NCBI GenBank assembly: GCA_001942185.1
Contig: MKJV01000033.1
Span: forward strand, 1-64,000
Length of the DNA: 64,000 nucleotides
Direction: 5' to 3'
From: Pseudonocardia sp. CNS-004
Lineage (GTDB): Bacteria > Actinomycetota > Actinomycetes > Mycobacteriales > Pseudonocardiaceae
The position numbers and the translations under genes are program-made. Below are positions 8,948 to 18,608 of the stretch, one piece after another. How positions within the stretch are numbered: position 1 is the first letter of the stretch; every line of letters begins with the position of its first letter. The notes under the pieces were generated by a model that had not been told where the DNA came from, did not search any database, and worked only from the letters and a program-made list of their open reading frames with translations.

Positions 8948-10173
8948 TCACGCGTCGATGCGCTCGTAGTGCGGCGCGAAACCCAGCGACTCCTCCAGCG
9001 ATCGGGCGAGCCGCAGCAGCCGGGCGTCTGTGCCGCGGCGGCCGACAAGCTGCACTCCGAGCGGCAGCCCGTGCTCGCCCAGCCGTGCAGGCAGGCAGAT
9101 CGCCGGGGTGCCGGCCAGGCTCCACCGCGTGCAGAAGCGCGGGTCGCCGTTGTCCCCGGCGGGCGGGGCGGAGCCGGCGGCCGGTGCGGTGAGCAGGCAG
9201 TCGACGCCGGCCAGCACGTGGTCCAGCTCGGCCAGGAGCTCAACGCGCCGCTCCAGCGCCCCGTGGTAGGCCTCGGCCGTGACCGTCCCGGCGTGGTCGA
9301 GGAGTTCCCGGACCTTCTCGCCGAGCAGGGCCGGCCGCTGGATCCCCAGCGCTGCGAGGGCAGCCGCGCCCTCGAACTCCGAGATCGTGCGGTGCAGAGA
9401 GAGGCCCTCCTCGCCGCACAGCGGGGTGGTCAGCTCGTCCACTCCTGCCCCGGCGCGGCGAGCAGCTCGCCGGTGCGTCCACAACAGACCGCATCTCGGC
9501 GCTGGTCATCGCCCAGTCACTTGTGCGCACCACCGCGATGCGCAGGCCGGTGAGGGCGATCGGTGCCGGGTCTGCGGCGAACCCCAGGCGGCCGCCGGTC
9601 ATCACGTCGGTGGCGGTGCCGGCCAGCTCGACGGTGCGGGCGAACGCCCCGACCGTGTCGACGGTCGGCGCGAACAGCCACAGCCCGTCGGTGGGGATCG
9701 TGCCGTATGTGGGTTTGAAACCGACCACCCCGCAGTAGGCGGCGGGACGGATGACCGAGCCGTTGGTCTGCGTGCCGATCCCCAGTGGCACCTGTCCCGC
9801 ACCGACCGCGGCCGCGGACCCGGTGGAGGAGCCGCCCGGGCTGAACCCGTGGTTCCACGGGTTCCGGGTGGCGTTCGCCCCGAAGTAGGCGAACTCGCTG
9901 GTCACGGTCTTGCCCACCACCACCGCGCGCCACTGCTGGAGCGCGGTGACGGCCGCGGCGGAGCGCACCGCCTGCCGGGCAGGCAGTGCGGCCGTGCCGA
10001 GCGCGGTCGCAGTCCCGCGACGTCGAACAGGTCCTTGACGCCCAGCGCGAGGGCGTCCGGGCGCCGTCGGCGGGGCCCGGCGAGGTGCCGACGCACACGA
10101 AGGCGCGCGCGAGCCGGTCGGTCGCGCTCACCTGCTCGAGCTGTTCGGCCACGGGCGGCTGCACGTCACCCAC
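8948..10173 (-). CDS. amidase signature family enzyme (frameshifted)
   Basis: Amide hydrolase of the Ser-cisSer-Lys family. The catalytic Lys (VVVGKTVTSEFAY), the glycine/serine block (PGGSSTGSAAAVGAG) and GTQTNGSVIRPAAYCG are intact in the central frame; VKDLFDVAGL marks the N-terminal part and AGTPAICLPARLGEHGLP the C-terminal part. The gene is spread over several frames, with shifts near 10080, 10000 and 9470. It is either a decayed gene or one with three missing bases; given the window-wide pattern I favour missing bases. The GTG at 10173 overlaps the permease stop. A role in opening or deamidating an imported amide fits the operon. Confidence 0.75.
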
Positions 10174-11035
10174 CGGACAGCGCGAGGAAGCGCCAGCGCA
10201 GGATCAACCGTTCCAAGCGCCCGACCGCGCCCAGGAGCGCCAGCGAAAGCAGCCCGACCACGATTAGGTTCGCCAAGACGGTGGGGACGTCGTAGAGGCT
10301 CCCCGCGATCAGGATCGCGTGCCCGAGGCCCGAGTCGGACGAGATGAACTCGCCGATGATGGCCCCGATCAGCGCCAGCCCGGCGGTCAGCCGGAGGCCG
10401 CCGCAGATGCTCGTGACCGACGAGGGCAGCACCAGCAGCCGGAAGATCCGCCAGGTCGGCGCTCCCATCGAGCGCAGCATCCGGATCTGCAGCGGATCGG
10501 TGCCGCGGGCCCCGTCGAAGGCCAGCACCAGTGCGGTCACCACCACCGAGGCCGCGGACATCGTCACCTTGGACGACACTCCGGTTCCGGCCCACACGAT
10601 GATGATCGGCGCCAGCGCGGCGATCGGGGTGGCCCCGAGGAAGGCGATCACGGGGCGCAGCATCTGCTCCACCAACCGGGAGTACCAGAGCCCGACCCCG
10701 ACCGTGGCGCCGATGACGTTGCCGATCACGAAGCCGACCAGCGCCTCGAGCGCCGTGGTGATCGCATCGCTGATCATCCCGCCGGAGCCGATGCCCCGGA
10801 CGACGGTCTGCCAGATGAGCTCGGGACTGCCGTACAGCAGGGAGCTGACGGAGCCTGCGTCCACCGCGAACTGCCAGGCGGCGAGCCCGATCACCAGCAG
10901 CACGACGTCGAGCACGATCGCCACGGCGATCGACCGGTGTCGTCGCCCGGCCGCGTCCTGCTTGCGCGCGCGTCGCCGCCCGAGAGCTTGGGGTCCCGGC
11001 GCCGGGGGCCGCGACAGCTCCTGGTCGGTAGTCAT
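10166..11035 (-). CDS. ABC transporter permease (SsuC type)
   Basis: Intact 289-residue membrane subunit with about six hydrophobic segments after a basic cytoplasmic N-terminus (RRRARKQDAAGRRHR). The EAA-like loop contacting the ATPase is at RMLRSMGAPTWRIFRLLVLP followed by GGLRLTAGLALIGAIIGEFI. It works with the ATPase at 11055-11810 and the lipoprotein at 11807-12852. It is a second, divergent copy of the transporter type at 1.9-4.7 kb, so the two systems probably carry different substrates. Confidence 0.88.
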   Translation of the reverse strand: MTTDQELSRPPAPGPQALGRRRARKQDAAGRRHRSIAVAIVLDVVLLVIGLAAWQFAVDAGSVSSLLYGSPELIWQTVVRGIGSGGMISDAITTALEALVGFVIGNVIGATVGVGLWYSRLVEQMLRPVIAFLGATPIAALAPIIIVWAGTGVSSKVTMSAASVVVTALVLAFDGARGTDPLQIRMLRSMGAPTWRIFRLLVLPSSVTSICGGLRLTAGLALIGAIIGEFISSDSGLGHAILIAGSLYDVPTVLANLIVVGLLSLALLGAVGRLERLILRWRFLALSGG

Positions 11036-11054
11036 CGCCCGGCCTCCCCGGGGC

Positions 11055-11810
11055 TCATGACTCGATCTCCTGCCAGATCGTGCGGACGTAGTGACCGAAG
11101 CCCTCGGCCTCGCGGACCTCGACCGGCGGGAGGCCGGTCGCGGCGAACGGGACCTCGTGGACCGCGGCGATCCGTCCCGGACGGCCGGACATGACGAGCA
11201 CGACGTCCGACACCGCGACGGCCTCGTCGATGTCGTGCGTCACCATGACCGCGGTGCCCCCCGACCGGCGGAACACCAGCAGGAGCTCGGCCTCGAGCTT
11301 CAGTTTGGTCTGGTAGTCGAGGGCGGAGAACGGTTCGTCGAGCAGCAGCAGGGCGGGCTCCGTGCTCATCGTCCTGGCGAACGCCGCGCGCTGCCGCATC
11401 CCGCCGGAGAGCTGGCACGGGTAGAAGGACTCGAAGCCCTCCAGCCCGTAGGTCGGGAGCAGCTCGGCGGACTTCGCGCGGGCCGCCCGGCGCGGCGTTC
11501 CCTGTGCTTCCAGGCCGAGTGCCACGTTCTGGGTGACCGTGCGCCAGTCCAGCAGCAGGTCGCGCTGGAACATGTATCCGATGCGCCGGTCGCCCGCCAG
11601 GATCGCGTTGTGGACGGTGCCGCTCGCCGGCCCGCCCAGGCCCGAGATCAGGTTCAGCAGGGTGGATTTCCCGCAGCCGCTCGGCCCGACGATCGACAGG
11701 AACGCGCCCTCGGGGACCTCGAAGGAGACGTTCTCCACCGCGGTGTAGTCGCCGAACCGCACGGTCACGTCGTCCAGCGCCACGGCAGCGCTCGTCATGG
11801 TGCTGCTCAC
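11055..11810 (-). CDS. ABC transporter ATP-binding protein (SsuB type)
   Basis: About 251 residues. Walker A GPSGCGKST, signature LSGGMRQRAAFARTM, Walker B LLLLDEPFSALD and the switch His (MVTHDIDEAV) are all present. I choose the GTG at 11810 because it overlaps the receptor gene stop (GTGA); an ATG at 11798, four codons in, is the alternative. Gene order receptor - ATPase - permease is typical of this importer family. Confidence 0.88.
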   Translation of the reverse strand: MSSTMTSAAVALDDVTVRFGDYTAVENVSFEVPEGAFLSIVGPSGCGKSTLLNLISGLGGPASGTVHNAILAGDRRIGYMFQRDLLLDWRTVTQNVALGLEAQGTPRRAARAKSAELLPTYGLEGFESFYPCQLSGGMRQRAAFARTMSTEPALLLLDEPFSALDYQTKLKLEAELLLVFRRSGGTAVMVTHDIDEAVAVSDVVLVMSGRPGRIAAVHEVPFAATGLPPVEVREAEGFGHYVRTIWQEIES

Positions 11811-12852
11811 TGCCCCTGCACCGTGGACGCGGCCTGCTCGGCGAACGAGTTGTCGACGATCTCCTCGAACGGGACGTCGCACGAGCAGTTGCCGAGCTGG
11901 CGGCCGAGCGTCATCAGCGTGTCCCAGCCCTGCGGGGAGACGACAGTGGTGTTGGCGGGGATGTGGTTGTCGATCTGCCGCTGGATGGCCGCATCGACCA
12001 CCTCCGGCGGGATGTTCGGGAACTCCTGGCGCGCGACCGCCTTGGCGTCGTCCGGGTTCTCGTACACGTGCTGCGCCCCCATCTCCAGCGCGTTGACGAC
12101 TTTCTGGGCCACCTCGGGGTTGGCCCGGACGTAGCTCTCCAGGGCCTGCAGGCCGGTGTTGGTGAACGGGCCGATGGCGTCGGCCCAGCTGTAGAGCACG
12201 TGCGCGCCGTCCTGGATAACAGCCATGTCCACGTTGGGCTCATAGGCCACCGCCACGTCGCCTGGCCCGCCAGCACCGGCCCGATCTCGGTGCCGGGGGA
12301 CACCGTGGTGATCTTGACATCCGTTGTGGGATCCAGCCCGGCCTGCTGGATGGTGTTGGTCAGCACGCTGTGATTTGTATTCGGAGGCGGTGAGGTGACG
12401 AAGGTCAGGCCCGCGAACTGCGAGGCGTCCGTGAACGGCGCGCTGATGTCCTTCGACACCGCGAAGTAATGGGCGCGCGACACCAGTTCGGCGATCACGA
12501 TCCCGTCCCCGCCCTTTTCCCGGGAGATTTCCGCCAGCGTCGCGTCCCCGAGTGCGAACTGCGCCGATCCGCCCAGAACAGCGGCGAACGCCTGGGAGTC
12601 ACCGCCCGCAGCGGCGAGGTTTACGGTGATTCCCTGCTGCTCGAAGTAGCCCTCGTGCAGGGCGACGTAGAGGTCGATGTAGCCGAGGTTGTGCACCGCC
12701 TCGGCCAGGTTCACGGTGGTCGTACCATCGGCCGAGGTCGCAGCCGGGGTTGCGCCCGATCCGCAGCCGGCCAGTGCCAGCGCCGGCACGAGCGCCAACG
12801 CGGTCAGCCACGACCGGCGAGGCGTGCGGTCGGACATCCTGCATGAATACAT
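11807..12852 (-). CDS. ABC transporter substrate-binding lipoprotein (SsuA/NMT1 type)
   Basis: Receptor for the second SsuABC-type importer. It has a lipoprotein signal (RSWLTALALVPALALAGC) and the fold blocks NLGYIDLYVALHEGYFEQQG, GDSQAFAAVLGGSAQFALGD and AVAYEPNVDMAVIQDGAHVL. The ATG at 12852 sits seven bases after GGAGG; an in-frame GTG at 12864 overlaps that ribosome site and is unlikely. A frameshift near 12258 is repaired by one G (Q-A-D-V-A-V). The distinct Cys pair NCSCDVPFEE near the C-terminus is unusual and may form a disulfide. Confidence 0.82.
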
Positions 12853-12905
12853 CGAATCCTCCACGAAGGCGGTTCTCCAGGAATCCCAGAGGTGAGACGG
12901 AGGTG

Positions 12906-13808
12906 TCAGTACGCGACGGCGCGGGCCTGCCCGGTGAACGGGTATCTGTGGCGGAAGTCGTCCGCGGCTTGTTCGTAGGTGAGGAAGCGGACGCCGTCGC
13001 GGCGGGTCCAGTCGTCGAGGAGCCGTTCGAGCATGAGCAGCACCTGCGGTCGGCCGGAGACGTCGGGATGCAATGTCACCGGGAACACGCCGTAGTCCAG
13101 CTCGCGGTAGACCCAGTCGAACTGGTCACGCCACAGCTGCTCGATGTCGTGCGGGCTGACGAAGCCGTGGCTGTTCGCGGCGTGCTTGTTGAACATCATC
13201 GGTGGCAGGTCGTCGACGTACCAGTTGCCGCAGAACTCCACGAGGTCGACCTCGTGGCCGTGGACGAGCGGCTTCATCCACTCACTGGCCCGTCCCGCGA
13301 AGTCGATCTTCGTCCATTGGTCGCCGACCCGGGCGTAGAACGGCACGAAGTCGTTGTAGTTCTGCGAGTGGTCGTACGTGAAGCCGAGCTCGAGCAGCAG
13401 CGCCGCGGTGTACTCGCTCATCTCCCACCAGGGCGCCACGTAGCCGCGCGGCCGTCGGCCGGCCAGCTTCTCGATCAGCTCGATGCTCCGCTCGACCACC
13501 TCGCGCTCCTGCTCGGGGGTCATGGCGACGGGGTTCTCGTGGCAGTAGCCGTGCGCGCCGATCTCATGCCCAGCGTCGGCGACGGCGCGCATCTGGGCGG
13601 GAAACGTCTCGATCGAGTGCCCGGGGATGAACCAGGTCGTCGGCAGGTCGTAGCGATCGAACAGCTTGAGCAGCCGTGGCGCGCCGACCTCGCCGGCGAA
13701 CACACCGCGCTGGATGTCGTTGGGCGAGTCCTCGCCGCCGTACGAGCCGAGCCAGCCGGCGACGGCGTCCACGTCCACGCCGATCAGGATCTGGATCTCC
13801 TTGGTCAC
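12906..13808 (-). CDS. PuuE-like polysaccharide deacetylase family hydrolase
   Basis: Intact, 300 residues, NodB-fold metal hydrolase. The first Asp motif (LIGVDVDA), [14 protein letters not shown] and the H-x3-H metal site in [10 protein letters not shown] are visible. The middle block ([20 protein letters not shown]) and the overall length match the cytosolic branch that includes PuuE-type allantoinases and cyclic imide hydrolases rather than cell-wall deacetylases; there is no signal peptide. The GTG start at 13808 overlaps the stop of the racemase-like gene. With an amidase and formamidase in the same operon, ring opening of a cyclic imide or ureide is the best guess. Confidence 0.78.
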   Translation of the reverse strand: MTKEIQILIGVDVDAVAGWLGSYGGEDSPNDIQRGVFAGEVGAPRLLKLFDRYDLPTTWFIPGHSIETFPAQMRAVADAGHEIGAHGYCHENPVAMTPEQEREVVERSIELIEKLAGRRPRGYVAPWWEMSEYTAALLLELGFTYDHSQNYNDFVPFYARVGDQWTKIDFAGRASEWMKPLVHGHEVDLVEFCGNWYVDDLPPMMFNKHAANSHGFVSPHDIEQLWRDQFDWVYRELDYGVFPVTLHPDVSGRPQVLLMLERLLDDWTRRDGVRFLTYEQAADDFRHRYPFTGQARAVAY

Positions 13809-14957
13809 GTGAGCTTCCCCTCCGGGTGGTCGTCCAAGATGTCGTGCAGGGCGGCGACCGCGTCGCCGACGGCGGCGAGATCCGAGTCGGACCACGGCCG
13901 CTCCGCGATGCTGTGCACGGAGAGCCACCCGACCATCGCGTCGTCGCGCACGACGGGGGCGAGTACTTGCGCCTGCACGCCGTAGACATCGACGAGCGCC
14001 TGCGGCGGGCTGGGCTCACCGTGGAAGTCGGGCTGCGCCAGCAGCCGGCGGTGCTCCTCCAGCCAGGTCACCGTGTTCAGCCGGCGCTGGGGAAGCGATG
14101 AGTCCCTGCGGATCGAGCGAACCCCGGGCCGCAGTGCCTCGGCGGCGGTGAGATCGACCTGCAGATCATGGGCGGGGAGATCGACCCGCAGCGTCGTGCG
14201 ATCGGCGCTCGTCCTCGCGAGAGCGGTCTCGCAGACTCTCTGCAGCTCGCTGCGCAGCGAGCCCGAGGCCAGCAGCGACCCCCAGCCCGCGAGACTTGCA
14301 CCGCCGAGGGTGTGCCAGAGCGTCGCGGACACGCTGTCGAAGACCGGGATCGCGAGCTCCGCCTCCAGATCGGCCACGTGGACCGCGCCGGACACGTTGG
14401 TGCAGACCACGGCGATCGCGTGCGGCTCGGTCTCGGCGGCCGAGCGGATCAGCCGCGCACCTCCTGTGCCGGGACGCGGGCGAAGGACAGGTTGTCGGAG
14501 AGGCCGAGGCCGGCGGCCGTGGCCACCTCGACTCCGGCCGCGCGTACACCGCGGTGATCCGTTCGGTCACGTCCGCGGTGTAGGGCACCGCCAGCCCGAT
14601 TCGGGTCGCGCCGTAGGCGCGGAAGGCGTCGAGCAGCGCCAGGGTCGACGTCGTGGCGGGGATCCCGGTGGCCGCGTTGATCCGCTCGCACAGTTCCCGG
14701 TCGTGCTCGACGCCGAGCCACGACCCCGCGGTCCCGTTCCAGGCGATGACGTCCACCGCGGCGTCGGCGAGGCACCGCGCGGCCTCGAGCATCGGGCCGT
14801 CGGCGAACTGGTTGTCCGCGCCGTCGTCCAGGGCTATGCGGGTTACCGGGATCCGGGCGAAATGCGCGGTGACGGCGTCGGTGCCGTCGAGGATCCGGTA
14901 GGTCGTCGGCTCGAGGCACGTGTTGGATGACGGAGTGATGATTCCGATGCGGCGCAT
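13805..14957 (-). CDS. Asp/Glu-racemase superfamily protein fused to a GAF domain
   Basis: About 384 residues after repair of two frameshifts (near 14550 and 14460). The N-terminal two thirds resemble maleate isomerases and arylmalonate decarboxylases: [13 protein letters not shown] opening, [13 protein letters not shown] at the place of the first catalytic Cys, and [12 protein letters not shown] with the second Cys. Only this second Cys is present, which argues against a two-Cys racemase or isomerase. The last 140 residues look like a GAF sensor domain ([39 protein letters not shown]). The ATG is at 14957; the stop overlaps the deacetylase start. The function is probably C-C isomerisation or decarboxylation with ligand sensing. 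Confidence 0.68.
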
Positions 14958-14960
14958 CTG

Positions 14961-16254
14961 TCACACGCCCAGTCGGCGGCTGTAGTCGAGCACCACTGAG
15001 GCGGCCAGGAACAGGACTCCGGCGCCGACGAAGTAGAGCAGGCCACCGGTGTAGGACCCGGTGCCGCCCACGATGAAGCCCACCGCCAGCGGTGTGACGA
15101 TCCCGGCGATGTTGCCGGACAGGTTCATGGCGCCACCGACGACACCGGCGTCCTGCCGGCCGGCCAGGATGGCCGGCACGCTCCAGTAGAGGCCGGCCCA
15201 GCGGAGGAAGAACAGCACCACCGACAGCAGTGCGACCGCGGCGAGTGGGTTGGGCACGAGCACAACCCCCAGCAAGCCGGCGACCACGGCGACCCCGGCG
15301 ACGCCGAGCAGCGTGCGCATGACGAGGTTGGCGCTGCCGCCACGCTCCTTCCACCAATCCGAGGTCCACCCACCCACCAGTTCACCGACGAAGCCGGCGC
15401 CGAAGATCACCAGCGTCGACCAGCCGATCTGGCCGATGGCGAAACCCTTGGTCTCCGAGAGGTACAGCGGGCCCCAGGTGAGCAGCCCGTAGAAGACCCC
15501 GTTGAAGCCCATCCAGCGAGGCACATCGCCCAGAACGAGCGATGCCGCGCGTAGGGGAGGAGTCCCTTGCGGCCGGCAGCGGGCGCCGCGGCGTCCTCCT
15601 CGGCATGGGCTTGCTCGATGTAGGCGCGTTCGGCCTCGTTGGTCCCGCCGTGCTCGCGAGGAGAGTTGCGGATGTACCGCAGCGCGAAGAGCCCGGCCAG
15701 CACCGTGGCGACCCCGGCGATCACGAACGCGATCCGCCAACTGCCGGTCAGGACGATCAGCCCGGAGATGGCGGCACCGCCGACCGCAGCCCCGAGGGGT
15801 GCCCCGCCGTCGAGCAGGACGGCTCCGCGACCGCGTTCGCGCGCAGGCAGCCATACCGCGTTGAGCTTGCCGCCCGCCGGGTACACCGGACCCTCGGTCG
15901 CGCCAGCAGCAACCGGAAGCCCATCAGCGCAGGCACAGTCGTCGCGGCCGCGGTGAGCCCCTGCGCGATGCCCCAGCCCACGCACGCGCTGGCGGCCACG
16001 ATGCGGGGTTTGAACCGGTCGGCCAGCCACCCTCCGGGGATCTGCATGAGCGCGTAGGTCCAGAAGAACGAGCTGAGGATCAGGCCGGTGACCTCCTTGG
16101 AGATCTCCAGCTCGTCGGCGATGAGGGGGAGCGCCACGGAGAGGGACCCGCGGTCGATGTAGTTGAGGGCCACGATGCCCAGCAGGACCAGGAAGATCTT
16201 CCAACGGACGTTGGTGGGGCGTTCTTGACGCGCCGCGGTTCGGATGGAGGTCAT
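14961..16254 (-). CDS. MFS transporter, anion:cation symporter type
   Basis: About 431-residue twelve-helix permease. It shows the typical start NYIDRGSLSVALPLIADELE, the loop-2 motif GGWLADRFKPRIV, and later helices GFNGVFYGLLTWGPLYLSE and GNIAGIVTPLAVGFIVGG. The family imports organic acids such as sugar acids and phthalate-like anions. Frameshifts near 15900 and 15512 break the frame; each is repaired by a one-base change. It is the first gene of the minus-strand operon, starting at the ATG at 16254 opposite the GntR regulator, so the operon has both an ABC and an MFS uptake route. Confidence 0.82.
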
Positions 16255-16283
16255 CGCTGGTCCCGTCGTGGGCAGAGTTGACG

Positions 16284-16341
16284 CTTTTGGTATCCCAAAG
16301 CTCCACCGATGCGCCCCGGGGATCAAGCGGTTTGGTATACC
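16284..16341. promoter_or_regulatory. two GGTAT-type palindromes, candidate GntR/FCD operators
   Basis: CTTTTGGTATCCCAAAG (16284-16300) and TTTGGTATACC (16331-16341, core GGTATACC) lie in the 117-base gap between the divergent MFS operon and the GntR gene. FCD-type GntR regulators typically bind short palindromes of the form TnGTnnnACnA, which the second site closely matches. Two sites about 45 bases apart would let one regulator control both directions. Confidence 0.6.
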
Positions 16342-16371
16342 GTAACGGGGAATTTACGGGGGGCGCTGTAG

Positions 16372-17032
16372 ATGACGATCGAGCGCGGGACGACGCTGAC
16401 GGACACGATCCGGCTCAGGGACCAGCTGCGCGAAGAGATCAGGGACCGGATCATCTCTGGACGGCTACGACCTGGTCACCGGCTCGTCGAGCGCGAGCTG
16501 GCCGAGGAGTTCGGCGTGTCGCGGTTGCGGTGCGGGAGGCCATCCGCATGCTCACCGGAGAGGGCTTCGTGGAGGCGCTGTCCCCGAGGAAGATCATCGT
16601 GAAGCACCTGTCCCGCCGGGACGTGGAGGAGCTGTTCGACGTCCGCGAGTCGTTGGAGGTACTCGCCACGAGGCAGGCGACGAGCCGGGCGGACCGGGTG
16701 GGGCTGCGCGAGCTCGCGCGCTGCTCGAGCAGGCGAGGCTGGCGACCTCGTCGGGCGGCCCGGACACGCTCAGCCGGGCGAACGCCGCGTTCCATCACCA
16801 CGTGATCGAGTTGGCGGGCAATCGGCTGCTGGCCTCATTGATCGAACCGCTGGAGGGCCGGCTGCGCTGGATCTTCCAGCAGATCGACGATCCTGCCGTC
16901 GTGTGGGAGGAGCACCGGGAGCTCTGCGACGCAATCATCTCGGGAGACGTGGACAGCGCCGTGGCCTGCTCGCTGCGGCACGTGCGGCGCAACCGGGCTA
17001 CCGCTCTCCGAGTGCTGTACGGCGAGGGCTGA
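16372..17032 (+). CDS. GntR-family transcriptional regulator, FCD subfamily
   Basis: About 220 residues. The winged-helix part (LREEIRDRIISGRLRPGHRL, VERELAEEFGVSR, then VREAIRMLTGEGFVEALSPR) leads into an all-helical FCD ligand domain (DVEELFDVRESLEVLATRQA and the metal-ligand region ANAAFHHHVIELAGNRLLAS). Frameshifts near 16523 and 16724 are each repaired by a single base. It is transcribed away from the imide/amide operon and very likely represses it through the two GGTAT palindromes. FCD domains usually bind small carboxylates, fitting a dicarboxylate product as inducer. Confidence 0.8.
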
Positions 17033-17042
17033 GAGTCGCGCT

Positions 17043-17088
17043 TCGCGGGCGAGGCCGGGCAACGACGTGTTCCGGGCCTCGCCCGCGA
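17043..17088. terminator. strong bidirectional hairpin terminator
   Basis: A 14-bp perfect stem (TCGCGGGCGAGGCC, 17043-17056, with its complement at 17075-17088) and an 18-base loop lie between the convergent GntR and RidA genes. The rest of this gap, up to 17248, shows no gene. Confidence 0.8.
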
Positions 17089-17248
17089 GATCCGATGCGG
17101 ATCAGATCTGTGGCCGACGCGGCCGCCCGTCTACATGCACCCGCGTGGATCGACCCCGGCGGTCGGAGGCTTGTGCACCCCTGCTTCGCCGCTCGGGATC
17201 GCGCTGCCGGCTGCTTCTCCGGTAACTGGGTGACGAAGGCGGTGGTGA

Positions 17249-17613
17249 TCACGTTGCCCGTGCGACCAGGTCGATCTCGACGACGGCGCTGTAGGGCAGC
17301 GCCGACACCTCGACCACCGTCCGGGCGGGTCGCGGCGCCGGCCAGAGGCGGCAGAACTGGGCGTTCGCTTCGTCCCGGAGCGTGATGTCGATCAGGTAGT
17401 ACGTCGCCTTGACCACGTCCTCCAGGCGCGCGCCCACGGTGGCGAGCGCCGGCGGGCGGTGTCGATCGCCGCGTCGAGCGCGTCGATCCGGCCGCCGATG
17501 ACCACCCCGTCCTCGCGGAGCGGCAGCGCGCCGGACACGAAGACAAGGCCCCCGGCCACGACCGCGTCGCTGTAGGGGTGCGCCTCGATCGCGGTCCAGT
17601 CCTGCGGGTTCAT
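17249..17613 (-). CDS. RidA-family enamine/imine deaminase
   Basis: About 121 residues, the usual length of this family. N-terminal HPYSDAVVAGGLVFVSGALP and C-terminal ARTVVEVSALPYSAVVEID, with the conserved catalytic Arg (PARTVVEV), identify it. A frameshift near 17455 is repaired by one base, giving DTARPALATVGARLEDVVKA. RidA proteins hydrolyse reactive enamines released by PLP ammonia-lyases. The gene directly follows such a lyase and overlaps its stop (ATGA at 17610-17613), which supports a scavenging role here. Confidence 0.85.
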
Positions 17614-18608
17614 GCTGTGCTCCTTCCGGCCAGCACCGCGGACAGCAGTGCGGGGTCGACTGATCCACCTGATACGACCGCTGCGGTCGTCGGGCCCGCC
17701 GGCACGAGGTCGTGCATCCAGGCGGCCACTGTGGCGGCCCCGGCGGGCTCGACCACGAGCCGCCCCTCGATCGCGAGGTGCCGCATCGCCGCGCGGATCT
17801 GGTCGTCGGACACCGTGACGATCTCGTCGACGTAGCGGCGGACGTGCTGCCAGGGGTGGCCGCCGAGAACGGTGGTCCGAAGCCCGTCGGCGACGGTGCG
17901 GTAGGTGCGCTCGGGTCCCCACTCCACACGCCGTCCCGCGCGCAGGCTCTCGGCCGCGTCCGCGGCCAGCTCGGGCTCGACGCCGATCACACGGGCCCCC
18001 GGCCGCAGCGCCGTGACCGCGGCCGACATCCCCGCGATGAGCCCGCCCCCGGACACCGGTACGAGCACCACGTCGACGTCGGGCAGCTGTTCGACCAGCT
18101 CGAGGCCGACCGTCCCCTGCCCGGCGATGACCCGCAGGTCGTCGTACGGCGGGACGTGCACATAGCCGTGCTCGGCCACCAGCTCGAGCGGCCGGGTGTC
18201 CCGGATTGCCGCGGGCACCAGCTCGACCTCGGCGCCGAGTGCCCGGACGGCAGCCACTTTGGACGCCGGGGCGGCGTCCGGCATGACGATGACTGCACGC
18301 AGGCCGAGCCGGTGCGCGAGCCAGGCGACCGCCCTCGCGTGGTTGCCGGAGGACTGGGCGACCACGCCCCGCTCCCTGGCCTGGTCCAGCACCTGCAGGA
18401 TCGTGTTGCATGCGCCTCGCAGCTTGAACGCGCCGGTGGGCTGCAGCGACTCCGCCTTACAGTGGAGCAGGTTGTCGGGCCGGCCGGGATGTGGCAGGGC
18501 GATCACCGGGGTGTGCAGGACGAAGTCGGCGATACGCCCGGCGGCTGCTCGGATGTCGTCGAGGCCGACCAGCTGGGGCGTCTCGGCCGGGTTTCTCGTG
18601 GCAGTCAC
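17610..18608 (-). CDS. PLP-dependent threonine dehydratase/serine racemase-like lyase
   Basis: Intact, 332 residues, fold-type II PLP enzyme. The Schiff-base Lys is in QPTGAFKLRGACN, the substrate loop is SSGNHARAVAW and the phosphate loop is VPVSGGGLIAG. There is no C-terminal ACT domain, so it resembles catabolic dehydratases, serine racemases or hydroxyaspartate lyases rather than biosynthetic IlvA. The GTG at 18608 overlaps the stop of the D-aminoacylase gene. The likely role is deamination of the amino acid released by the upstream deacylase, giving an enamine handed to RidA. Confidence 0.85.
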   Translation of the reverse strand: MTATRNPAETPQLVGLDDIRAAAGRIADFVLHTPVIALPHPGRPDNLLHCKAESLQPTGAFKLRGACNTILQVLDQARERGVVAQSSGNHARAVAWLAHRLGLRAVIVMPDAAPASKVAAVRALGAEVELVPAAIRDTRPLELVAEHGYVHVPPYDDLRVIAGQGTVGLELVEQLPDVDVVLVPVSGGGLIAGMSAAVTALRPGARVIGVEPELAADAAESLRAGRRVEWGPERTYRTVADGLRTTVLGGHPWQHVRRYVDEIVTVSDDQIRAAMRHLAIEGRLVVEPAGAATVAAWMHDLVPAGPTTAAVVSGGSVDPALLSAVLAGRSTA

